Positions 14,371 to 20,303 of a stretch of 20,303 bases of DNA are shown piece after piece. The stretch comes from a virus. The stretch covers positions 1 to 20,303 of the IMG/VR virus record IMGVR_UViG_3300010153_001881; one strand, written 5' to 3'. A program made the position numbers and the translations under genes. The number at the start of each line of letters is the position of its first letter. Within the stretch, counting starts at the first letter, position 1. Under the pieces are notes generated by a model. It made no database searches. It was given only the letters and a program-made list of their open reading frames with translations, and was not told the DNA's origin.

Positions 14371-16350
14371 ATGAAGCTCGGAGATTACTTACCCGAAGTT
14401 CCTAAGATTGCACAACAGATGAGTGATTTGAATAGTCAAATCAACATGTTGCAAATGATGCAGAAATCAGCAGGAGACACAGGTTCAGCACCTACTATGG
14501 GATTAGACCATGTAGTTAATACATGGGTTCGACATCAAATGGCGTATCGCCAACAGATGGTTCAAGATATCCAAACTATTGCATATTCAGTAGAAGAAAT
14601 TAGAGCCCCTTTAAACCATATTACGGGTGAAGTATTTAGGCGTGGTATTGAATGGCACGCAACTGTAGAAAATCCAGACCCTAAACAAAAAGAACGTTTA
14701 ATGAAGTTTATGACTGATGCAAACGTGTTTGACCAGAGTATGGAAGAACTACTAAGACAGTTTCACTTTGATTTAAACTCTATTGATGATGCATTCCTTT
14801 ACCTAGCTAAAGAATATAAAGATGTAGGTAATGGTGAAATTAAGTCTAAAGTAATCGAAATCAGACGATTGAACCCTGCATTAGTAGAATTTGACCTAGA
14901 TGCCGCAGGATTACCAAAGAATGCACATTGGATTTGTCCATTAGATAGAACTGATGTAGCTGAAGAACCTGGAAAATCTAAAGCAGGATATGAAAGAATC
15001 CCTGCTATGTATAAGTATTACCATAGAAATCAGCACATGTACTTGGCTGATAATGAAGTAATACACTTAACTAAGTATGCACCATCTGAAACTTATGGGT
15101 GGTCTCCAATACTTACTATATTTGAAAAGGCATTAACTCTAATTGGTATGGATAAGAATCTATACCGATACTTCTTTGAAAGAAAGATGCCTTCGTCTAT
15201 GCTTATGGTGACTACAGATGACCCTGAAAGCTTAAGACGTGAAAGAGACCATATAGCAGCTCAAACTAGAGTAGACCCTAACTATATACCTATGGTTGCT
15301 GTTTCAGCTAGAAACAACAGAGGTAGAGTAGATATGGTAAGACTATTCCACAGTTTACAAGAGATGGACTATCTACCTGTACGACAGGAGATTAGAGAAA
15401 GAGTTGCAGCTATGTGGGGTGTTTCTCCTGCGTGGCAGGGTGCACCTGATGCATTTGGTGGGTTATCACAACAGACTTCACAACTAACTGTAATGAGCAG
15501 AGTGGTGGAAGGTGACCAAAGATTATTCCATGAAAAGATATTCCCATTAATATTACAAGCTTTTGGTATTACAGATTGGACATTAAAGTTACCAAATCCT
15601 GAAGAAAAAGCTGAAAACACTAAGTTAGCTATGGCACAGCAAAGAATTTCTATTGCTACACAATATTTAAACATGGGCTTTGATGTTAAGTTGGCTGCTT
15701 CTGGAGACGTTGAAATGCTTGAGGCAGAGTTTCTAGTTGGTGGAGAAGCAGTTCCACAAGCACAAATGCAAGGTGAACAGCAAGCTATAGGAGTCCAACA
15801 GGCAGAAATGCAGTTACAACAAGCTATACAGCAACAGCAAATGCAAGAGCAACAGCAAGCTATGATGGGTGGTGGTGAACCCGAAGAAGGTGAAATGGCT
15901 CCTGAAGAAGGTGGTGAAGGTGGTGAAGAAGGTATAGAAAAATCAATTCCTGCATCTGAAAGAAAATTTAAAGGACGAATGGGTGGTATAACACCTGATA
16001 ATACTGATAAAGCAGGTGGAACTGATGAAGAAAGAGACCTAGACGAATGGGCAGAAGCTAGAACTAAAGCAGCTGAGGAACGAGATATGGGAATCAAAAA
16101 AGGTAATTCTTGGGTAGGAGACTTAATATCTAGAGGTTACACATCTCCTATAATTAAAGAAGTTAATCCTAATGGAACTCAAATGTGGTTTTCACAGGAC
16201 GGAATAGACTATGTAGCTAAACTAGATTCTTTAGGTATTACAGATGTTGATAAGGCTACCTTTAATGGACCAAAGGTTGAAGCAGAAGATAAGAAACAGA
16301 AGGTACAAGATACTACTATAATGAATGATGGGGATGATGAGGATGAATAA
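14371..16350 (+). CDS. Portal protein
   Basis: The 659-aa protein has features of phage portals: an N-terminal helical region, VEEIRAPLNHITGEVFRRGIEW, a mixed strand/helix body with IEVIRRLNP-type VIEIRRLNPALVEFDL, VIHLTKYAPSETYGWSPI, and the long helix followed by MWGVSPAWQGAPDAFGG, typical of the portal stem and wing. As a dodecamer it forms the DNA entry channel and docks terminase. Residues ~463-497 are Gln-rich and ~500-525 are Gly/Glu-rich, low-complexity blocks. After them is a further ~130-residue C-terminal extension ending in an acidic tail. It lies one gene after the reductase, with GAAGGA before the ATG at 14371. The extension is not part of a standard portal core. Confidence 0.8.
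   Translation: MKLGDYLPEVPKIAQQMSDLNSQINMLQMMQKSAGDTGSAPTMGLDHVVNTWVRHQMAYRQQMVQDIQTIAYSVEEIRAPLNHITGEVFRRGIEWHATVENPDPKQKERLMKFMTDANVFDQSMEELLRQFHFDLNSIDDAFLYLAKEYKDVGNGEIKSKVIEIRRLNPALVEFDLDAAGLPKNAHWICPLDRTDVAEEPGKSKAGYERIPAMYKYYHRNQHMYLADNEVIHLTKYAPSETYGWSPILTIFEKALTLIGMDKNLYRYFFERKMPSSMLMVTTDDPESLRRERDHIAAQTRVDPNYIPMVAVSARNNRGRVDMVRLFHSLQEMDYLPVRQEIRERVAAMWGVSPAWQGAPDAFGGLSQQTSQLTVMSRVVEGDQRLFHEKIFPLILQAFGITDWTLKLPNPEEKAENTKLAMAQQRISIATQYLNMGFDVKLAASGDVEMLEAEFLVGGEAVPQAQMQGEQQAIGVQQAEMQLQQAIQQQQMQEQQQAMMGGGEPEEGEMAPEEGGEGGEEGIEKSIPASERKFKGRMGGITPDNTDKAGGTDEERDLDEWAEARTKAAEERDMGIKKGNSWVGDLISRGYTSPIIKEVNPNGTQMWFSQDGIDYVAKLDSLGITDVDKATFNGPKVEAEDKKQKVQDTTIMNDGDDEDE
15757..15940 (+). repeat. 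Low-complexity Gln-rich then Gly/Glu-rich coding tract in the portal gene
   Basis: This stretch of the portal gene is made of short imperfect repeats. First come many CAA/CAG codons (portal residues ~463-497), then GGT/GAA-rich repeats encoding Gly-Glu blocks (residues ~500-525). Such tracts can change length by slippage and are expected to form a flexible linker between the portal core and its C-terminal extension. Confidence 0.8.
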
Positions 16351-16522
16351 TCTACAAAAACTTCTTTTGTTTATACAGAAAGACTTTGGTGGTGGTGCAG
16401 GAACAGTTGCAACTACTACTGATGCAGGTTCTCCAGGATATCACACCCCAACTTTTGGGGGAGGTTTCTCAGGACCAAAGAAAAAGAAAAAGGAAAACGC
16501 CGAATTTAAATTTACATATTAA
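16343..16522 (+). CDS. Small Gly-rich basic-ended protein (59 aa)
   Basis: This is a small protein of unknown function next to the portal. It has a short hydrophobic helix (NNLQKLLLFIQKDF), a Gly/Thr-rich middle (FGGGAGTVATTTDAGSPGYHTPTFGGG) and a basic KKKKKE stretch. Small proteins with this helix, then Gly-rich TDAG..TPTFGG segment, then Lys tail, appear familiar to me from uncultured marine phage genomes next to head genes, without a known role. The portal end supplies several in-frame ATGs (16325, 16328, 16334, 16337, 16343). I chose the last because a GATGAGG stretch precedes it and it barely overlaps the portal stop. A start at 16325 would add six Met/Gly/Arg residues. Confidence 0.65.
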   Translation: MNNLQKLLLFIQKDFGGGAGTVATTTDAGSPGYHTPTFGGGFSGPKKKKKENAEFKFTY

Positions 16523-16530
16523 GGATTAAC

Positions 16531-17967
16531 ATGGATAAACCTTTACGAAGACCTGATACAGCTTTTACTTCCCGAAACTATCGCAGTACTCAAAAACCAA
16601 AACGAAAAACCGTAGTAAGAGATGGGATTGATAAGTTAGAAAACTTCTTAGATGAATACAGTCCCCAAATGCAAAAGAGTTCTTCTGCTATCATTGCATT
16701 AATTAATAGTATACTAAAGAATGATGGCCCTCCTATGACTAGTACTGTAGGTGAGGGCGTTGGAAATAAAACACCTAGAGGCAGTCTTGGACCTAAAATA
16801 GTGGACTTCGATAAAGAAAAAGAAAAACATACTGAAAGAAAAGGTAATCCTGAAGATTATGTTCTAGAGGAACAGAATGACATAGAACGAAAAATACGAG
16901 GATACCGAAAAGATGAAAAAGACCCTGGGCCTGAAAACACTATGGATGCTGGAGCAATGGGTTCGGGAACTGTAGATGTTGCGAAACAGTTTACTGGTTG
17001 GGATTGGAAAGGGCAGCAAGGTGAATACAAACGTGGAGCTGAAAAAGATAAGATAGATGATAATCCTGAAATACAAAAAGATAATGTGGATAGATTAATA
17101 TCTGATTTGATGAAAGCAGAAGACGGTGATAAGTACAAAGAAGATGATGACTATGTAGAAACCCCAACTGACGAGGATAAAGAAATTTTAACAAGAGATA
17201 ATGATTCAACTAGGGGAACTTATACAGGTAATAATGCCGCATATAACTATACCCAAACATTAAACAAGGCAGAAACCATAAAAGACTTAAAGTGGACTGA
17301 TGATAATGAGTTATCCGAAAAGGCTAGGAAGAAGGCTGACAGAGAACTTGAACTATTTAACATGAGTCTAAACGATGTAGATGCAATAGAGTTACCAGGA
17401 TTTGAATCAAACGAAAGTAAGAAAGTAAAATCTGAACTTGAACAAGTTAAAACAGCTAATGATAACTTCCATGAAAATGAAAAAAAGAAAAAGTGGCATG
17501 ATAAAGCTATAGAAGTTCAAGATGATGAACTATTTGAATCGTTTATTGATTTAGCTAGAGTTTTAGATATGTATCAGAAATCAAAGGATAAACTGAATCT
17601 TAAGATGGAAAGCTTTAAAGCTCTTAGAAAAGAGACTGGAACTATAATATTACGTATGAAATTAAAGTATAACAGACCACGACCTGCAGCTTTGTTAGAC
17701 TACCATGGAGTAAAGATATCTCCAAAGGATTTGCCAATGGCAAGGACACCATCTTATCCATCGGGACATGCTTGTCAGGCTAAACTGATAGCTATGATAT
17801 TAAGTAAGAAGTATCCTCAATATGAGAAACGATTTATGAGTTTATCAAAAGAGATTGCTCAGAATAGAGTAATCGCAGGGGTACATTTTCCAAGTGATTC
17901 AAAGGCTGGTTGGTTCCTAGCTGATGAAATATATGATAAACTAAATATAGATAAATTAGATATTTGA
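16531..17967 (+). CDS. PAP2-family phosphatase domain fused to a long charged N-terminal region
   Basis: In this 478-aa protein, residues 1 to about 325 are highly charged and polar, rich in Asp, Lys, Glu, Asn and Gly, with no recognisable domain and probably disordered. Residues ~330-478 hold the three motifs of the type 2 phosphatidic acid phosphatase / vanadium haloperoxidase fold: K377-x6-R384-P385, P410-S411-G412-H413, and R446-x5-H452-x3-D456. The third motif begins Asn-Arg, not Ser-Arg. His413 and His452 would be the acid/base and nucleophile. No transmembrane helices are visible, so it is a soluble form, unlike the lipid phosphatases in membranes. Location among head genes suggests a virion-associated or assembly protein with an enzymatic domain. 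The ATG at 16531 has AAGGAT upstream. Confidence 0.8.
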   Translation: MDKPLRRPDTAFTSRNYRSTQKPKRKTVVRDGIDKLENFLDEYSPQMQKSSSAIIALINSILKNDGPPMTSTVGEGVGNKTPRGSLGPKIVDFDKEKEKHTERKGNPEDYVLEEQNDIERKIRGYRKDEKDPGPENTMDAGAMGSGTVDVAKQFTGWDWKGQQGEYKRGAEKDKIDDNPEIQKDNVDRLISDLMKAEDGDKYKEDDDYVETPTDEDKEILTRDNDSTRGTYTGNNAAYNYTQTLNKAETIKDLKWTDDNELSEKARKKADRELELFNMSLNDVDAIELPGFESNESKKVKSELEQVKTANDNFHENEKKKKWHDKAIEVQDDELFESFIDLARVLDMYQKSKDKLNLKMESFKALRKETGTIILRMKLKYNRPRPAALLDYHGVKISPKDLPMARTPSYPSGHACQAKLIAMILSKKYPQYEKRFMSLSKEIAQNRVIAGVHFPSDSKAGWFLADEIYDKLNIDKLDI

Positions 17968-18242
17968 TTAAATGTGATAAATGTCGTGGACTAATGCGAC
18001 TTAACGAAGATAAAGACTTACACTGTTTTACTTGTGGTAAGATAGTAGTATTAGAGATAAGGAGAGAGTATGACTCATATCCCAGAAGAGGCAAAAAACG
18101 GAATAATAAAGAGGAAGCTAGCAGGGTGGAGTTGGGCAGACATAGCAGTATGGGTGAAGGAGAATTACCACTTCGAGGCTCATCGAACAACTTTTCAAAA
18201 GTGGTACGACAGAGAGGTTTCACTAAGAGAAGGTCTCTCTGA
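17964..18242 (+). CDS. Zinc-ribbon protein, overlapping the next gene
   Basis: This frame begins at a TTG overlapping the previous stop (TTGA) and encodes MIKCDKCRGLMRL, then LHCFTCGKIVV, giving C-x2-C-x13-C-x2-C, a well-formed zinc ribbon in the first 30 residues. The frame then runs on as 57 basic residues through the start of the metallophosphoesterase gene in another frame, to a stop at 18242, an overlap of 173 bases. The first 106 bases would otherwise be a non-coding gap, and the ribbon is too regular to be chance. The tail may be real or the protein may be shorter in relatives. No clear Shine-Dalgarno precedes the TTG; coupling to the upstream gene is likely. Function unknown, possibly nucleic-acid binding. 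Confidence 0.55.
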   Translation: MIKCDKCRGLMRLNEDKDLHCFTCGKIVVLEIRREYDSYPRRGKKRNNKEEASRVELGRHSSMGEGELPLRGSSNNFSKVVRQRGFTKRRSL

Positions 18243-19413
18243 AGAAGAATCTAATGAGATGCCAACAGATTTTTCCCCTGACGCACACGCTAAACTCATA
18301 AAGAGGATTGAAAAATTTAAGGGCGAATCAAGATATTGGAAAAAAGTTGCCGAATCAGCTCTTAAACAAGAGGCAAAAAAAGAACTATTAGTAGATGCAG
18401 TAAAGAAATTCACTCCTTCTTATAAACAAATTGCAAAATACCAGCATCGAAAACCATCAGGTAAGATACGAGGGGCCAGTAAACAAACTGTTGTCGCACC
18501 ACTTACAGATACTCACGTTGGCGATAATGTAGAAGCAGACCAAATGGTAGGCTTAAATGCTTACAACATAGATATATTTAATAAAAGATTACATGGGTGG
18601 GCGAATCAACTTTTAAAATTAGTAGAACTTAGACGAAACTCTGTAGAAGTAGAGGAACTTGTCATTCCTATGTTAGGGGATATGATTAGTGGAGACATTC
18701 ATGATGAGTTAGCAAGAACTAATAATGACCATAATATGGGACAGATGATACGAGGAGCCAATCTAATTGCTCAAGCATTACTGTTTCTAGCTCCCCACTT
18801 TAAAAAAGTACGTGTACCTTGTGTAGTTGGTAATCATGGTCGTATGACTAGGAAACCCCCTATGAAGAATAAGTATATGGATTGGGATTATATGTTGTAC
18901 CAATGGGTTGCGACTTTCTGTAAAAAACAAAAGAACATAGAGTTCCATATTCCAAAATCATTTATGACTACAGTAAAAGTTCAAAATAGAAATATACTTT
19001 TATCACATGGAGATTTCATAAATGGTGCAGGAAGTGGTACTGCTATAAGTAAAGGTATAAATAATATGCGAAATGTCTTGCAGTTCAGAAAAGGTTTGCA
19101 AGAAGAAATAGGTAATTTACGAAATGAGTATGCAGCTTTACCAGATTATTTTGATTCGGTATTAATTGGACACTTCCATAGAATTGATGAAATAGATATT
19201 GGTACAGGTGCAATACATATATGTGGTTGTATGAAAGGTGGAGACGAATTTGCTATGCAACGAGTCCAAGCTATTAACAAACCAAGACAATTAGTACTAT
19301 ACTATCACCCAAAATATGGAGAGATAGGTAAAGATATTATTTATTTGAACAGATATGATGACACTTCTCAAGCATTTAATGATGTTTTAAGCGAAGTTTG
19401 GACCTCTAATTAG
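18070..19413 (+). CDS. HTH domain fused to a calcineurin-like metallophosphoesterase
   Basis: The 447-aa protein starts at ATG 18070 after a strong AAGGAGAGAG site. Residues ~8-50 form a helix-turn-helix (GWSWADIAVWVKENY, TTFQKWYDREV) resembling that of small terminases and other DNA-binding phage proteins. A helical linker follows. Residues ~140-400 have all the metallophosphoesterase motifs: D147-x-H149, G203-D204, G254-N255-H256, H313 in LSHGD, and G367-H368-F-H370. These enzymes use two metal ions to cut phosphomonoesters or phosphodiesters, and phage members include DNA nucleases of the Mre11/SbcD type. The HTH suggests a DNA-directed or DNA-tethered enzyme. It stands among virion genes, so it may act in packaging or be injected; neither is proven. 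Confidence 0.85.
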   Translation: MTHIPEEAKNGIIKRKLAGWSWADIAVWVKENYHFEAHRTTFQKWYDREVSLREGLSEEESNEMPTDFSPDAHAKLIKRIEKFKGESRYWKKVAESALKQEAKKELLVDAVKKFTPSYKQIAKYQHRKPSGKIRGASKQTVVAPLTDTHVGDNVEADQMVGLNAYNIDIFNKRLHGWANQLLKLVELRRNSVEVEELVIPMLGDMISGDIHDELARTNNDHNMGQMIRGANLIAQALLFLAPHFKKVRVPCVVGNHGRMTRKPPMKNKYMDWDYMLYQWVATFCKKQKNIEFHIPKSFMTTVKVQNRNILLSHGDFINGAGSGTAISKGINNMRNVLQFRKGLQEEIGNLRNEYAALPDYFDSVLIGHFHRIDEIDIGTGAIHICGCMKGGDEFAMQRVQAINKPRQLVLYYHPKYGEIGKDIIYLNRYDDTSQAFNDVLSEVWTSN

Positions 19414-19457
19414 TATAATAAGATAAGGCAATTAGTATTAGGGGGCTGATTGACGAT

Positions 19458-19544
19458 ATGTCTACTAACGTTTTAATCAAAATAAGTATGTTTGTAGCTG
19501 TGTGTCTATCCCTTTTGCTAACTATTGGCGAACTTTATAGCTAG
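19458..19544 (+). CDS. Putative single-pass membrane micropeptide (28 aa)
   Basis: This short frame encodes a polar MSTN start, one hydrophobic stretch (VLIKISMFVAVCLSLLLTI, residues ~5-23) and a polar end. It lies in the only noticeable gap of the region and its stop abuts the next Shine-Dalgarno. The purine site AGGGGG ends 12 bases before the ATG, longer than usual, so start efficiency is doubtful. Very small membrane peptides of this type act in phages as holins, lysis accessories or structural anchors. No specific role can be given. Confidence 0.4.
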   Translation: MSTNVLIKISMFVAVCLSLLLTIGELYS

Positions 19545-19557
19545 GGAGAAAACATTT

Positions 19558-20303
19558 ATGAGCATCATTAATGCACTGAAAAAAGTTGGAAATACTTTAT
19601 TGAGTCTGTTTACATTCTTCACCATTATTGGTGGAGCTTTTGGTCTTACCTTAACATTAGTTAATCCAGTTAACTTATGGTGGTCAATAGCACCGATAGA
19701 AACACCATTCGGAATAGTTACCTATTCTAGTGTCATGACATATTTAGAATATGTTCAAGCAAACTATTACTATGCACTTGGTATATCTGTAACCACACTT
19801 CTACTAGGACTAATTGTCCATATTAGAAGCTTTAAACAAATAAAAGATATAATAAAAGCAGCTCCAATGGCTATATTAAAATCGCCTCTTTATATATATA
19901 ACGATGTAAAGACTCTTAGAGATTGGGTATTTGAAAAGATTGAATACCTAAATGGTGAATCTGTTAAATGGAGACGATTCTTTGCAGTAATGAAATCACC
20001 GTATAGTATGCTTAGAGCTATGGGATTAAATCCTCAAATGGCTATTGGTTTATTAGTAGCTGGTGGTACTGCATCAACAGCAGTAGCAGTTAATGAATTA
20101 GTAATTGAAAGAAGCTTTGCTAATGGTTCTCCGGGAATATACGCTGCTCCATCAGAATTTCCTGATGAAACACTAGAAAAAGAAATGGCGTGGAGAAAAG
20201 ATAATCCACAAGACAATACATTAAGAATTGTACTTGGGACTACTCCAGTTGAAGAAATAAATATTTCTAATGTATCAATCGGTACTGCATACACAGGTTC
20301 GGC
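19558..20303 (+). CDS. Membrane-anchored protein, probably structural or morphogenesis (3' end outside window)
   Basis: The frame opens at ATG 19558, preceded by AGGGAG, and has no stop before the window ends, so 248 residues are visible. Hydrophobic segments occur at about residues 13-36 (LLSLFTFFTIIGGAFGLTLTLV) and 71-89 (YALGISVTTLLLGLIVHI), with a Gly/Ala-rich hydrophobic stretch at ~160-179 (QMAIGLLVAGGTASTAVAV). The two first segments look transmembrane. After residue 180 the sequence becomes polar and beta-like, with Gly, Thr and Asn (LGTTPVEEINISNVSIGTAYT), typical of virion proteins. A role in a virion or envelope-spanning structure is possible, but I recognise no family. It directly follows the 28-aa membrane peptide. 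Confidence 0.6.
   Translation, partial: MSIINALKKVGNTLLSLFTFFTIIGGAFGLTLTLVNPVNLWWSIAPIETPFGIVTYSSVMTYLEYVQANYYYALGISVTTLLLGLIVHIRSFKQIKDIIKAAPMAILKSPLYIYNDVKTLRDWVFEKIEYLNGESVKWRRFFAVMKSPYSMLRAMGLNPQMAIGLLVAGGTASTAVAVNELVIERSFANGSPGIYAAPSEFPDETLEKEMAWRKDNPQDNTLRIVLGTTPVEEINISNVSIGTAYTGS

Noticed and set aside
15369-16097. Long open frame on the minus strand opposite the portal gene
   Set aside because: It is rich in Ser, Pro and Cys and runs exactly opposite the Gln/Gly/Glu repeat tract, so it is the reverse complement of biased codons. No ribosome site and no recognisable domain; the + strand portal explains the region.
16354-16370. ACAAAA/TTTTGT inverted repeat just after the portal
   Set aside because: Almost all A-T pairs, inside a coding frame, and expected at this base composition; not strong enough for a terminator.
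19414-19457. Possible tRNA or promoter in the gap after the metallophosphoesterase gene
   Set aside because: Too short for a tRNA and no cloverleaf pairing found. A TATAAT at 19414 lacks both a TG extension and a -35 box at proper spacing.
20034-20294. Minus-strand open frame at the window end
   Set aside because: Lies opposite the well-supported membrane-protein frame and shows no motif or ribosome site.

Overview
This window looks like part of the genome of a tailed double-stranded DNA bacteriophage, probably an aquatic or marine one. The reasons are the strong AT bias, every credible gene on the + strand, genes packed with 1-50 nt overlaps (many ATGA or TTGA stop/start junctions), and the gene set: replicative helicase, primase, family A DNA polymerase, RecA-like recombinase, terminase and portal. 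No ribosomal, tRNA or other clearly cellular gene is visible, nor any integrase or repressor. The host cannot be named. The class II ribonucleotide reductase implies a host that makes or imports cobalamin. The overall style resembles uncultured marine phages and phages of SAR11/SAR116-type bacteria, but that is an impression, not a demonstrated match.

Replication (2-5.2 kb region, beginning at base 2): the end of a DnaB/gp41-type helicase, a 61-aa protein, a short CHC2-Toprim primase, a probable single-stranded DNA-binding protein with an acidic tail, a family A DNA polymerase with a proofreading domain and an unusual ~60-residue insertion before motif A, a PD-(D/E)XK nuclease, a DUF3310 protein and a 51-aa zinc-ribbon protein.

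Nucleotide metabolism and recombination (5.3-9.3 kb): a small unknown, a MazG-like pyrophosphohydrolase, a RecA/UvsX-like recombinase, a DUF559/Vsr-type nuclease, a Cas4/RecB-like nuclease with four cysteines placed as for an Fe-S cluster, a TrpF-like TIM barrel, a possible UvsY-like mediator and a RuvC-like resolvase. Together they read as a recombination-dependent replication and junction-resolution module.

Packaging and morphogenesis (9.3-20.3 kb): an unknown protein, small and large terminase subunits, a B12-dependent ribonucleotide reductase, a coiled-coil protein, the portal, a 59-aa Gly-rich protein, a long protein with a PAP2 phosphatase domain at its C-terminus, a zinc-ribbon ORF overlapping its neighbour, an HTH-metallophosphoesterase, a 28-aa membrane peptide and a partial membrane-anchored protein. 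No capsid protease, scaffold or major capsid gene is recognisable in the ~4 kb after the portal. That space is occupied by two different phosphohydrolases and membrane proteins, the least explained part of the window.

No stretch of more than 300 bases lacks a gene. The longest non-coding stretches are short (the largest is about 45 nt, at 19414-19457). I saw no tRNA, CRISPR array, insertion sequence, att site or convincing terminator.
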